Of a stretch of DNA of 64,000 nt, positions 29,839 to 39,027 are shown piece by piece. Each line of letters starts with the position of its first letter. Position 1 is the stretch's first letter. A program made the position numbers and the translations under genes. Source of the stretch: Glycomyces arizonensis DSM 44726 (GTDB lineage: Bacteria > Actinomycetota > Actinomycetes > Mycobacteriales > Micromonosporaceae); NCBI RefSeq assembly GCF_000482705.1, contig NZ_AXWO01000021.1, positions 11,376 to 75,375 of the forward strand, read 5' to 3'. Below the pieces are notes generated by a model, which was not told the origin of the DNA, made no database searches, and was given only the letters and a program-made list of their open reading frames with translations.

Positions 29839-30698
29839 GCACCGCAACGGACACCGCCGCGCCACTGCTCCGCGTCCGCGGCCTCACGGTCGGCTTCCCG
29901 ACCGCGGCCGGAACCACCGACGTCGTCAAGTCCCTCGACTTCGACCTGGAGCGCGGCGGCGCGCTCGGGATCGTCGGCGAGTCGGGCTCGGGCAAGTCGA
30001 TGACCAGCCTCGCCATCATGGGGCTCCTGCCGAAGGGCGCCACGCGCTCCGGTTCCATCGAGTTCGACGGCACCGAGCTGACGACCCTGCGCGAGCGCGC
30101 GATGCGGGCCGTCCGCGGTGACCGCATCGCGATGATCTTCCAGGACCCGCTGTCCTCGCTCAACCCCTACTACACGGTGGGGACGCAGATCGCCGAGGCG
30201 TACCGCTCGCACCGCAAGGGCGTGACCAGGCGGCAGGCGCGAACCGTGGCGATCGAGGCGATGGAGCGCGTGCACATCCACGACGCCGCCCGCCGGGTCC
30301 ACCACTACCCGCACCAGTTCTCCGGCGGGATGCGGCAGCGCGTGATGATCGCGATGATGCTCAGCATGGAGCCCGAGCTCATCATCGCGGACGAGCCGAC
30401 GACCGCGCTCGACGTCACGGTCCAGGCGCAGATCCTCGACCTGCTGGCCGAGATCCGGGCCGACACCGGCGCCGGACTCATCCTCATCACCCACGACCTC
30501 GCCGTCGTCAGCGAGGTGACCGACCACATCGTCGTCATGCGCGAGGGCGACCTCGTCGAACAGGGCTCGGCGGAGCGGATCTTCACCGATCCTCAGGAGG
30601 AGTACACGCGCATGCTCCTCGACGCCGTGCCGCGCATCGACGACGAGATCGGCCTGCTGCGCACCACGGCCGCACCGAGCGCGGAGGAGGACCGATGA
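29835..30698 (+). CDS. Peptide ABC transporter ATPase, DppD-like
   Basis: 287 aa. Walker A GESGSGKS, Q-loop MIFQDPLSSLNP, signature FSGGMRQRVMIAM, Walker B LIIADEPTTALD and H-loop ITHDLA are intact. It is somewhat shorter than typical DppD because the C-terminal oligopeptide-transporter extension is abbreviated (YTRMLLDAVPRID). Start ATG overlaps the DppB stop. Confidence 0.93.
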   Translation: MSTATDTAAPLLRVRGLTVGFPTAAGTTDVVKSLDFDLERGGALGIVGESGSGKSMTSLAIMGLLPKGATRSGSIEFDGTELTTLRERAMRAVRGDRIAMIFQDPLSSLNPYYTVGTQIAEAYRSHRKGVTRRQARTVAIEAMERVHIHDAARRVHHYPHQFSGGMRQRVMIAMMLSMEPELIIADEPTTALDVTVQAQILDLLAEIRADTGAGLILITHDLAVVSEVTDHIVVMREGDLVEQGSAERIFTDPQEEYTRMLLDAVPRIDDEIGLLRTTAAPSAEEDR

Positions 30699-31564
30699 GC
30701 GACGGAAGCGAAGCCCTGCTGCGGGTGCGGAACCTGGTCAAGGACTTCACCTCGCCCGGCGGCGTCTTCGGCCGCACCAGGCGGTTCCGCGCGGTCGACG
30801 ACGTCTCGCTCGACGTGGCGACCGGCGAGACGCTCGCGCTCGTCGGCGAGTCGGGCTCGGGCAAGTCGACCACGGCGCGCATGATCGCCCGGCTCATCGA
30901 CCCCACCGGCGGCACGATCGAGTTCGCCGGCCGCGAGGTCCACGAGCTCACCGGGAAGGCGCTGCACGCCTTCCGCGGCGAGGTGCAGGTCGTCTTCCAG
31001 GACCCCTACTCCTCGCTGAACCCCAAGCACACCGTCGAGCGGATCGTCACCGCGCCGCTGGTCTACCAGAAGCGGAAGGTCCCCGGCGGCGCGCGCGCCT
31101 TCACCGGGGCGCTCATGGAGCGCGTCGGGCTCAACCCCGACCACTCGGCCCGCTTCCCCGCCCAGTTCTCCGGCGGGCAGGCGCAGCGCATCGGCATCGC
31201 CCGCGCGCTCGCCGTCGCCCCGAAGATGATCATCGCCGACGAGGCCGTGTCCGCATTGGACGTGTCGGTGCAGGCGCAGGTCATCAACCTGCTCCGGCGG
31301 CTCCAAGAGGAGGAGGGCTTCAGCTGCCTCTTCATCGCGCACGACCTGGCGGTGGTGCGGCAGATCGCGACGCGCGTGGCGGTCATGAACGGCGGGCGCA
31401 TCGTCGAGACCGGCGAGCGCGACCAGGTCTTCGACTCCCCCCGCGACGACTACACCAGGAAGCTCCTCGCCGCCGTCCCTAGGATCAGACCCGAATGGGA
31501 CGCCGAACGGCGCCGGAACGAGCAGGCCCGCAAGGACCGCGAACGGAAGGAGGCCGGACGATGA
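30695..31564 (+). CDS. Peptide ABC transporter ATPase, DppF-like
   Basis: 289 aa. Walker A GESGSGKS, VVFQDPYSSLNP Q-loop, signature FSGGQAQRIGIARAL, Walker B MIIADEAVSALD and H-loop IAHDLA. It completes the importer: one binding protein, two permeases and two ATPases all in the operon, unlike the sugar importers here, which lack ATPases. ATGA overlaps join it to genes on both sides. Confidence 0.93.
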   Translation: MSDGSEALLRVRNLVKDFTSPGGVFGRTRRFRAVDDVSLDVATGETLALVGESGSGKSTTARMIARLIDPTGGTIEFAGREVHELTGKALHAFRGEVQVVFQDPYSSLNPKHTVERIVTAPLVYQKRKVPGGARAFTGALMERVGLNPDHSARFPAQFSGGQAQRIGIARALAVAPKMIIADEAVSALDVSVQAQVINLLRRLQEEEGFSCLFIAHDLAVVRQIATRVAVMNGGRIVETGERDQVFDSPRDDYTRKLLAAVPRIRPEWDAERRRNEQARKDRERKEAGR

Positions 31565-32841
31565 TCGAGTACTCGATGCCCGGCATGTGGGTGCGCGAGC
31601 ACCAGGTCCGTGTCCCGCTGGACTGGTGGAACCCCGGCGGCGAGATCGAGGTCTTCGTCCGCGAGATCGTCGACCCCGACAAGCGCGGCGGCGACCTGCC
31701 GCTCCTCACCTACCTCCAGGGCGGCCCCGGCGGGTCGAACCCGCGCCCGACCGAGGCCTCCGGCTGGCTGGCCGAGGCCCTCAAGGACTACCGCGTCGTG
31801 TTCGTCGACCAGCGCGGCACCGGCCGCAGCACCCCGATCGACGCCCGGATCGTCGCCGAACTCGGCGACGCCCAGGCCGGAGCGGGCTACCTCGCGCACT
31901 TCCGCGCCGACTCGATCGTGCGCGACCTCGAACACGTGCGCGCCACGCTCTACGAAGGACGGAAGTGGGCCACGCTCGCGCAGAGCTACGGCGGGTGGCT
32001 CACCCTCGCCTACCTCTCGCACGCGCCCGAGGCCCTGGCCGCCTGCTACGTGTGCGGCGGCATCCCCGGCAACCCCATGAGCGCCGAGGAGGTCTACCGG
32101 CGCACCTTCGACCGCGTCGCGGCCAAGACCGCCGAGTTCTACCGGCGCTACCCGCAGGACGTCGAGCTCGTCGCGCGGATCGCCGACCGGCTCGCCGCCG
32201 AACCCGTGCACCTGAGCGACGGCGACACGCTCACCGTGCGCCGCTTCCAGTCGCTCGGCATCGACCTCGGCATGAAGCCGGGCATCGAGCGCATGCACTG
32301 GCTCGTCGAGGACGCGTTCATCACCGGCGATCGCCTCTCCGAAGGCTTTCTCGCCGCCGTCCTCGCCCGCACCTCCTCGGCCGCCAACCCGCTCTTCTGG
32401 ACCCTCCAGGAGTCGATCTACGGCGACGGCGCGAACGGGCCGACCGCCTGGGCCGCGCAGCGCGAACGCGACCGCCGCCCCGAGTTCGCCGAAGGCGTCC
32501 GCCCGCTCCCGTTCACCGGCGAGATGGCCTTCCCGTGGATGTTCGACGAGGTCAGGCTGCTGCGCGGCTTCGCTCCCGCCGTCCACGCCCTCGCCGAGCG
32601 CCGCGAGTGGAGCCCGGTCTTCGACTCCGGCCGCCTCGCGGCGAACGAGGTCCCGATCGCGGCGGCGGTCTACTTCGAGGACATGTTCGTCGACTCGGGA
32701 CTCCAACTGGACACCCTGCGGGGCCTCGGCAACGCCCAGGCGTGGGTGACGAACGAGTTCGAGCACGACGGGATCGCGTCGGGACGGGTGCTCACCCGCC
32801 TGCGCGAGATGGTCCGCGACCGAGGAGGAGAACGGCGATGA
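31561..32841 (+). CDS. Proline iminopeptidase-like alpha/beta hydrolase (S33)
   Basis: 426 aa from the ATG overlapping the DppF stop. S33 hallmarks: YLQGGPGGSNPRP (oxyanion HGGPG-type loop), VFVDQRGTGRS and nucleophile QSYGGW (S142); a large cap domain sits between about residues 180 and 330. The Asp/His partners are probably in YFEDMFVD and NEFEHDG. No signal peptide. Family members release N-terminal proline, and often hydroxyproline, from peptides in the cytoplasm, matching the downstream hydroxyproline pathway. Confidence 0.9.
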   Translation: MIEYSMPGMWVREHQVRVPLDWWNPGGEIEVFVREIVDPDKRGGDLPLLTYLQGGPGGSNPRPTEASGWLAEALKDYRVVFVDQRGTGRSTPIDARIVAELGDAQAGAGYLAHFRADSIVRDLEHVRATLYEGRKWATLAQSYGGWLTLAYLSHAPEALAACYVCGGIPGNPMSAEEVYRRTFDRVAAKTAEFYRRYPQDVELVARIADRLAAEPVHLSDGDTLTVRRFQSLGIDLGMKPGIERMHWLVEDAFITGDRLSEGFLAAVLARTSSAANPLFWTLQESIYGDGANGPTAWAAQRERDRRPEFAEGVRPLPFTGEMAFPWMFDEVRLLRGFAPAVHALAERREWSPVFDSGRLAANEVPIAAAVYFEDMFVDSGLQLDTLRGLGNAQAWVTNEFEHDGIASGRVLTRLREMVRDRGGERR

Positions 32842-34283
32842 CCGAGACAGGGCGACCCCCGTACGCCGGCACCCGCTATCCCAGACTGGCCGACATCCCG
32901 GCCTTCACCGAGCACATCGCGAAGGGCTGGGGCGACGAGCCGGTTCCCGCGAGCATCGTCGACGGCGCCGCCGAGGCCGCGGCCTCGCACCGCGAGCGGC
33001 TGAGCGGACTCATGCCCGAGGCGACGATCGTCGTCTCCTCCGGCACCGCGCCGGTCCGCAACGACGACTGCGACTACCGCTTCCGCGCCGACAGCGACTT
33101 CGCCTGGCTCACCGGCTGCCAGGCCGAAGGCGCGACCCTCGTGATGACGCCCCGGCCCGGCGGCCACGACGCCCGGCTCTACCTGCCCGCCCCGTTCCGC
33201 CCCGGCGAGACCGGCTTCTTCGCCGACGCCGCCCACGGCGAGCTGTGGGTCGGCGCCTCCCCGGGCCTGCGCGAATGGTCCGAGGCCCTCCAGATCGCCG
33301 TCGAGCCGGCCACGGCCCTCGACGACCTCAAGGGACTCGACGGCGCGCTCGCGAGCCGCTCGGTGAGCGACGACCTCGCCGCCCGCCACGGGCTCGAACG
33401 CTCCGAGCCGCTCGGACGGCACCTCTCCCGGCTGCGGATGATCAAGGACGCCTGGGAGATCGAGCAGATGCGCCTCGCGATCGACGCGACCGTGGCCGGA
33501 TTCGGCGAGGTCGCCCGCGAAGTGCCGCGCGCCGTCCGGGACGGCCTCGGCGAGCGCTGGCTCCAGGGCACCTTCGACCGCCACGCCCGCACCTTCGGCA
33601 ACGGCCCCGGCTACGCCACGATCGTCGGCTCCGGCCCGCACGCGCCCACCCTCCACTGGGTCCGCTGCGACGGCCCGGTCCTGCCCGACGCCGCGCTGCT
33701 CCTCGACATGGGCGTGGAGGCGAACAGCCTCTACACCGCCGACGTCACCAGGACGCTCCCCGCGAGCGGCACGTTCAGCCCCCGGCAGCGCGAGGTCCAC
33801 GACCTCGTCGAGAAGGCCCACCGCGCCGGGCTCGCACAGATCCGCCCCGGCACGGCGTACCTCGACTTCCACTTCGCCGCGATGGAGGTCGTCGCGCAGG
33901 GCCTGCACGACTGGGGCCTGCTGCCCGTGTCCGTCGACGAGGCGCTCTCCCCCGAAGGCCAGCAGCACCGGCGCTACCTCGCCTGCGGCATCGGCCACCA
34001 CCTCGGGCTCGACGTCCACGACTGCAGCCGCGCCGAATACGAGGACTACATGGGGGCCGACCTCCAGCCGGGCGTCGTGATGACCGTCGAGCCGGGGCTC
34101 TACTTCCATGCGAACGACCGCACCGTGCCGCCGGAGCTGCGCGGCATCGGCGTGCGGCTCGAAGACGACGTGCTCGTCACCGACGGCGGCTCGGAGGTGC
34201 TCTCCGCGGGGCTGCCGATCGACGCGGACGGCGTCGAGGCGTGGACGCGCGAGCACTTCGCGCACGCGGAGCACGGACGATGA
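32838..34283 (+). CDS. Aminopeptidase P (Xaa-Pro aminopeptidase, M24B)
   Basis: 481 aa. N-terminal AMP_N domain (FRADSDFAWLTGCQAEGATLVM) and a pita-bread catalytic domain with all five dinuclear metal ligands: D290 (LLDMGVE), D302 (TADVTRT), H387 (GIGHHLGLDVHD), E418 (TVEPGLYF) and E442 (VRLEDDVLV). It removes the residue preceding proline, and so complements the iminopeptidase next to it: together they can dismantle Pro/Hyp-rich peptides in the cytoplasm. Coupled by ATGA overlaps on both sides. Confidence 0.94.
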   Translation: MTETGRPPYAGTRYPRLADIPAFTEHIAKGWGDEPVPASIVDGAAEAAASHRERLSGLMPEATIVVSSGTAPVRNDDCDYRFRADSDFAWLTGCQAEGATLVMTPRPGGHDARLYLPAPFRPGETGFFADAAHGELWVGASPGLREWSEALQIAVEPATALDDLKGLDGALASRSVSDDLAARHGLERSEPLGRHLSRLRMIKDAWEIEQMRLAIDATVAGFGEVAREVPRAVRDGLGERWLQGTFDRHARTFGNGPGYATIVGSGPHAPTLHWVRCDGPVLPDAALLLDMGVEANSLYTADVTRTLPASGTFSPRQREVHDLVEKAHRAGLAQIRPGTAYLDFHFAAMEVVAQGLHDWGLLPVSVDEALSPEGQQHRRYLACGIGHHLGLDVHDCSRAEYEDYMGADLQPGVVMTVEPGLYFHANDRTVPPELRGIGVRLEDDVLVTDGGSEVLSAGLPIDADGVEAWTREHFAHAEHGR

Positions 34284-36979
34284 CGACCGCCGAACTCCGC
34301 TCGCCGCCCCGGGCGCGCCCGTTCGCGCTCGGCGCGGCGCGCGTGGACGACGGATCCGTGTTCGCCCGCGCCCGAGACGAGATGCTGCACCTCGCCCGCG
34401 TCTACCCGGTCGACCGCCTCCTCGCGGTCTTCCGCCGCAACGCGGGACTCGACACGCGCGGCGCCGTCCCGCCCGGCAACTGGGAGGACTTCGGGCACCC
34501 GAACGAACACGCCTGGGGCGAAGGCGACTACCCGGGCCGCGAGCGCGCCCAGACGGCCAACCTGCTGCGCGGCCACTACGCGGGCCACTTCCTCTCGATG
34601 CTCGCCATGGCCGCCGCCGGAACGGACGACCCCGCGCTGCGCGCCAAGGTCGACGAGTTCGTCGCGGGCCTCGGCGAGACGCAGGCCGCGCTCGCCGCGA
34701 CCGGCCGCTACTCGCATCCCGGATTCCTCGCCGCCTACGGCGAATGGCAGTTCTCGCGCCTGGAGGACTTCGCCCCCTACGGCGAGATCTGGGCGCCCTA
34801 CTACACCTGCCACAAGATCATGGCCGGGCTCCTCGACGCCGCCGAACTGACCGGCAGCGCGCAGGCGCTCGACATCGCCGCCGCGATGGGCCACTGGGTC
34901 CACCACCGGCTCTCGCGCCTCGACCCCGAACGCCGCCAGCACATGTGGTCGCTCTACATCGCCGGAGAGTTCGGCGGGATGAACGAGGCCCTCGCCAGGC
35001 TCGCCACGGCCGCCGAGGAACCGCTGCTGTTGGAGACGGCCGCGTTCTTCGACCAGGAGAACCTGCTCGACGCGGGCGAGACACGTACCGACATCCTCAC
35101 CGACATGCACGCCAACCAGCACCTGCCCCAGCTGATCGGCTACGTCGAGCAGTACGAGCGCACCGGCCGGCGCCGCTACCTCGACGCCGCGATCGGCATC
35201 TGGGACCAGATCGTGCCCGGCCGCACCTACGCCCACGGCGGCACCGGGGAGAGCGAGCTGTGGGGGCCGCCGGGGACCGTAGCGGGCGACGTCGGGCACC
35301 GCAACGCCGAGACCTGCGCGAGCCACAACCTGCTGAAGCTCGCCAGGAAGCTCTTCGGGCACACGCTCGATCCGCGCTACATGGACTACTACGAGCGCAC
35401 GGTCCTCAACCACGTCCTCGGCTCGCGCCGGGCGGTCCGCTCCGACACCAGCCCCGAAGTGACCTACATGTTCCCCGTCCACCCCGGCGCGCTGCGGGAG
35501 TACGACAACGTCGGGACCTGCTGCGGCGGCACCGGCCTGGAGAACCACGTCAAGTACCAGGACACCGTCTACTTCCGGGACGCGGACGGGCTCTACGTCA
35601 ACCTGCCGATCGACTCCGAGCTCGACTGGACCGAGGCGGGCCTGCGGGTCCGGCTGCATTCGGGCTTCCCGCTGGGGAACGTGATCTCGCTGCGCTTCGA
35701 GGCTCTCGGACAGACCGGACCGAAAGACACCGAGCGGACCATCCGCCTGCGCGTGCCCACTTGGGCCGCAGGAGAACTCGAACTGCTGCTCAACGACACC
35801 CCGGCCGGACCCGAACCGGTCCCCGGCGAGTACGCCTCGATCACCCGCACCTGGCGCGCGGGCGACGAACTGGTCCTCAGCGCCCCCGTGGCCCTGCGCG
35901 CCGAACCGGCGATCGACGACCCCCGCCAGTGCGCGCTCTTCCTCGGCCCGACCCTGCTGCTGGCGAATTCGGAGGCCACGACCGGGCTTCCCTTCGGCCT
36001 CAACGGCAGGCGAGCCTTCGACGGCGGCCTGATCACCGACGGCACCGGCGCCGAGCTCCCCGCCGAACTCGCCGAGGAGGGCGCGGTCGAACTCGACGGC
36101 GTCATGTTCGAGCCCTGCTGGTCCGGCGCCGAGAGCCGGTACCACATGTACGTGCGCTCGCACGACGCCGAGATCGCCTTCGGCGGGAACGGGACCGGCG
36201 TGCCGAACCGGGTGCGCTCCGACGGGAGCACCTTCCTCGACGAGCTGTGGTCGATCGGCGCCTTCCCCGACCGCGCCGCCTTCCTCGACCGCGCGGCGGC
36301 CGTGGCCGCCCGTGTGCGCGCCGAAGGACTCCTCGGCCGCGACGAACTCGCGGCGGTGCTCGCCGCGGCCGCGGCGTTCGACGGCGCTACGGTGCGGCCG
36401 ATGCCGGTCGACCCGGCCGCGGTGCCGACCGTGCCCGACACGGGCGCCGTGCCCCCCGCCGTCGCCATCGAGATCCTGGAGGAGCCCGCCCCCTCGGGCT
36501 GGTTCACCAGCGCGCCCGCCGTCCGCGTGCGCGGCTTCGATGTGGACGATTCGGGTGCCGAGGACCGGCTCCGCCTGGAGCTGCGGATATCCGGCGGCGA
36601 CTGGACGCCCTACACGGAGCCGGTCCCGATCACGACCGAAGGCGTGCACCGCATCGAGGCGCGAGTGACCGACCCGAACGGCCTCACCGGCGCCGTGAGC
36701 CGGGAGATCAGCGTGGACACCACCCCGCCGGTCTCGCATGCGACCGTCAAGGAGCTGGGGGCCAGTGTGGAGATCACCCTGAGCGCCGACGACGGCGTCT
36801 CGGGCGTCGAGCGCATCCAGTGGCAGGGCCCCGGAACATTCTGGGGCACCTTCCAAGAGGCGTTCGTGCGGGCGATCGACGACGAGCCGCAGGTGATCGA
36901 GTACGCCGCCACCGACAGGGCGGGCAATGAGGAACCGCGGCGGCGGCTCGTGATCCCCGGCGGCGGGGGCTCACGATGA
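34280..36979 (+). CDS. GH127-type beta-L-arabinofuranosidase with C-terminal Ig-like domains, no signal peptide
   Basis: 899 aa from the ATG overlapping the aminopeptidase stop. The (alpha/alpha)6 domain has the DUF1680/GH127 zinc-cysteinate site: AETCASHNLLK (E344, C346) and GTCCGGTGLENH (C414, C415), plus MHANQHLPQLIGYVEQYE and WAPYYTCHKIMAGLLDA. In bifidobacterial HypBA1 the equivalent cysteine attacks beta-L-arabinofuranose on hydroxyproline. About residues 690-899 add a family-typical tail and two Ig/OmpL47-like units (VSREISVDTTPPVSHATV, DRAGNEEPRRRLVIP). Such units normally occur on exported proteins, yet the start MTTAELRSPPRARPFALG has no signal. Cytoplasmic de-arabinosylation of imported glycopeptides is the best reading. 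GH146 is the nearest alternative family. Confidence 0.9.
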   Translation: MTTAELRSPPRARPFALGAARVDDGSVFARARDEMLHLARVYPVDRLLAVFRRNAGLDTRGAVPPGNWEDFGHPNEHAWGEGDYPGRERAQTANLLRGHYAGHFLSMLAMAAAGTDDPALRAKVDEFVAGLGETQAALAATGRYSHPGFLAAYGEWQFSRLEDFAPYGEIWAPYYTCHKIMAGLLDAAELTGSAQALDIAAAMGHWVHHRLSRLDPERRQHMWSLYIAGEFGGMNEALARLATAAEEPLLLETAAFFDQENLLDAGETRTDILTDMHANQHLPQLIGYVEQYERTGRRRYLDAAIGIWDQIVPGRTYAHGGTGESELWGPPGTVAGDVGHRNAETCASHNLLKLARKLFGHTLDPRYMDYYERTVLNHVLGSRRAVRSDTSPEVTYMFPVHPGALREYDNVGTCCGGTGLENHVKYQDTVYFRDADGLYVNLPIDSELDWTEAGLRVRLHSGFPLGNVISLRFEALGQTGPKDTERTIRLRVPTWAAGELELLLNDTPAGPEPVPGEYASITRTWRAGDELVLSAPVALRAEPAIDDPRQCALFLGPTLLLANSEATTGLPFGLNGRRAFDGGLITDGTGAELPAELAEEGAVELDGVMFEPCWSGAESRYHMYVRSHDAEIAFGGNGTGVPNRVRSDGSTFLDELWSIGAFPDRAAFLDRAAAVAARVRAEGLLGRDELAAVLAAAAAFDGATVRPMPVDPAAVPTVPDTGAVPPAVAIEILEEPAPSGWFTSAPAVRVRGFDVDDSGAEDRLRLELRISGGDWTPYTEPVPITTEGVHRIEARVTDPNGLTGAVSREISVDTTPPVSHATVKELGASVEITLSADDGVSGVERIQWQGPGTFWGTFQEAFVRAIDDEPQVIEYAATDRAGNEEPRRRLVIPGGGGSR

Positions 36980-37073
36980 GGGTCGCAATCGGAGGCGGAG
37001 CGGACCGCGCCGTGTACGCTGCGAGGCGACGGCGCCGGTCCGGTACGCGCGTTGTCGAAGGGAGAGCTGGGGA

Positions 37074-37754
37074 GTGACGTTGCCATCCATCCAACGACTG
37101 GAGCCGGGCGAGAGCCTGCGGGCGCGCGTGGAGCGGACGCTCTCGACCGCGATCATCTCGGGTGAGCTCGCGCCCGGGACGCTCCTGACCGTCCCGACGC
37201 TGGCCGAGCAGTTCGCGGTGTCGGCGACGCCCGTCCGCGAGGCGATGCTCGACCTCGAGAAGCGCGGCTTCGTCGAACCGGTGCGCAACAAGGGCTTCCG
37301 CGTGACGGCGGTGAGCGACGACCTGCTCCACGACATCGTCGAGATCCGGCTGCTGCTGGAGCCCCCCGCCATGGCGCGCCTCGCCGAGGCGTTCCCGGCC
37401 GACCGGCTGGAGGAGCTCCGCGCCCAGGCCGATGCGATCGTCACCGGCGCGCGCGCGGGCGATCTCGCCGCCTACCTGCTCGCGGACCGCCGCTTCCATC
37501 TGGAGCTGACCGCGCTGCTCGGCAACGACACGCTGGTCGAGACGATCGCCGAGCTGCGCGCGCGCACCCGCCTGGTCGGGCTCGTCTCGCTGCTGGAGAC
37601 GAGCATGCTCGACGTCTCGGCCGCGGAGCACCACCGGCTCCTCGACCACCTCGCCGCGGGCGACGCGGACGCGGCGGGTGAGCTCATGCGCCACCACATC
37701 CGCCACGCCGTCGGATGGTGGGCGGGCAAACCCGAGGCGGCCGAGGGCGAGTAG
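37074..37754 (+). CDS. GntR/FCD regulator, probable regulator of hydroxyproline and glycopeptide genes
   Basis: 226 aa from a GTG with a GGGAG-rich leader. Winged HTH (AIISGELAPGTLLTVPTLAEQFAVSATPVREAMLDLEKRGFVEPVRNKGFRV) and FCD domain (DRRFHLELTALLGN, AEHHRLLDHLAAGD). It stands between the peptide-uptake operon and the hydroxyproline operon, and the same palindromic motif (TATGTCACATA-like) precedes both, so it is the natural candidate regulator. A hydroxyproline-pathway intermediate would be the expected ligand (inference). Confidence 0.9.
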   Translation: MTLPSIQRLEPGESLRARVERTLSTAIISGELAPGTLLTVPTLAEQFAVSATPVREAMLDLEKRGFVEPVRNKGFRVTAVSDDLLHDIVEIRLLLEPPAMARLAEAFPADRLEELRAQADAIVTGARAGDLAAYLLADRRFHLELTALLGNDTLVETIAELRARTRLVGLVSLLETSMLDVSAAEHHRLLDHLAAGDADAAGELMRHHIRHAVGWWAGKPEAAEGE

Positions 37755-37794
37755 CCCTCGGAGGAAGAGAACTCCGACCCATTGCGACCCCGAT

Positions 37795-37813
37795 AAATAT
37801 GTGACATACCACT
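37795..37813 (-). promoter_or_regulatory. Operator motif copy C upstream of the hydroxyproline operon
   Basis: Read on the minus strand: AGTGGTATGTCACATATTT, containing the perfect palindrome TATGTCACATA (GT-N-AC core, as in FadR-type GntR sites). It ends 17 bp before the oxidoreductase start at 37831. Copies A and B lie before the peptide ABC operon at 25841 and 26000. Confidence 0.65.
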
Positions 37814-37830
37814 AATGAGGAGGTGAGACC

Positions 37831-39027
37831 ATGCAGGCGGATGTGGCGATCGTCGGCGCCGGCATCGTCGGCGCGGCGTGCGCGCGGGCCCTGGCGCGCG
37901 CCGGAATGAGCGTCGTCATCGTCGACCGCGGCGCCCCCGCCGCCGCGACGAGCGCGAGCGGCGAAGGCAACCTCCTGGTCTCCGACAAGGCGCCGGGGCC
38001 GGAGCTCGACCTCGCGCTCCTCGCCTCGGCGCACTGGCCCCGCCTCGCCGCCGAACTCGCCGACGAGCTCGGCGACTCGTTCCCCGCCGTCGAATACGAG
38101 CGGAAGGGCGGCGTCGTCGTCGCCACCACCGAGGCGGGGGCCGGGCCGCTGCGCGACTTCGCCCGCGGCCAGGCCGAAGTCGGCGTCGAGACCGAGGACC
38201 TCAGCGTCGCCGAGGCGCTCGAACTCGAACCACACCTCAACCCCGAGATCACCGCGGCCGTCCACTACCCGCAGGATGCGCAGGTCCAACCGGTCATCGC
38301 CGCCGAGGCCCTGCTCGCCTCGGCCAGGCGATCGGGCGCGCGGATCCTGCCGCACCGGGAGGTCGTCGGCGCACTGCGGGACGCCGCTGGGCGCATCACC
38401 GGCATCCGCACCGCCGCAGAGGAAATCCACGCCGGTGCCGTCGTCGTCGCGGCCGGGCCCTGGTCCGGTGCCGTCGCTGAATCTCTCGGCGCCGAGCTCC
38501 CCGTCCACCCCCGGCGCGGGATGGTCCTGGTGACCGCGCGCATGCACCAGAAGGTGTTCCACAAGGTCTACGACGGCGACTACTTCGGCGCGACCCAGTC
38601 CGCCGACGCCGCGCTCCAGACCTCCAGCGTCGTCGAGTCCACTCCCGGCGGCACCGTCCTCATCGGCTCCAGCCGCCAGCAGATCGGCTTCGACGACCGG
38701 CTGGACGTCGCGGTCCTCGCCGCGGTCGCGCGAAAGGCGCTGCGCCTCTTCCCCTTCCTGGAGACCACGCCGGTGATCCGCGCGTACGGCGGCTTCCGCC
38801 CCTACATACCCGACCACCTCCCGGTCATCGGCGAGGACCACCGGCACCCCGGGCTCTGGTACGCCACCGGGCACGAGGGCGCCGGGATCGGCCTGGCGGG
38901 GGTGACGGGCGAACTCATCGGCGCGCTCCTCACCGGCGCCGAACCGGCGATCGACCCCGGGCCGTTCAGCCCTTCGCGCCCGAGCCTCGCCGCCCACCTC
39001 ACCCCGACCCCGGAGGGAGCGGCATGA
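37831..39027 (+). CDS. FAD-dependent oxidoreductase, D-hydroxyproline dehydrogenase catalytic (beta) subunit-like
   Basis: 398 aa, DAO/glycine-oxidase-like fold. N-terminal FAD motif VAIVGAGIVGAACARALARAGMSV, and C-terminal PVIRAYGGFRPYIPDHLPVIGED...WYATGHEGAGIGLAG. With the next two genes (a small 2Fe-2S subunit and an NAD/FAD-type subunit with BFD-like cluster) it makes the heterotrimeric amine dehydrogenase typical of cis-4-hydroxy-D-proline oxidation to 1-pyrroline-4-hydroxy-2-carboxylate. RBS AGGAGG; overlaps the next gene by ATGA. Confidence 0.9.
   Translation: MQADVAIVGAGIVGAACARALARAGMSVVIVDRGAPAAATSASGEGNLLVSDKAPGPELDLALLASAHWPRLAAELADELGDSFPAVEYERKGGVVVATTEAGAGPLRDFARGQAEVGVETEDLSVAEALELEPHLNPEITAAVHYPQDAQVQPVIAAEALLASARRSGARILPHREVVGALRDAAGRITGIRTAAEEIHAGAVVVAAGPWSGAVAESLGAELPVHPRRGMVLVTARMHQKVFHKVYDGDYFGATQSADAALQTSSVVESTPGGTVLIGSSRQQIGFDDRLDVAVLAAVARKALRLFPFLETTPVIRAYGGFRPYIPDHLPVIGEDHRHPGLWYATGHEGAGIGLAGVTGELIGALLTGAEPAIDPGPFSPSRPSLAAHLTPTPEGAA

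Noticed and set aside
34100-36930. Long alternative frames within the GH127 gene
   Set aside because: Arg-rich shadow translation; true frame has the EtC and CC zinc ligands and a coupled start.
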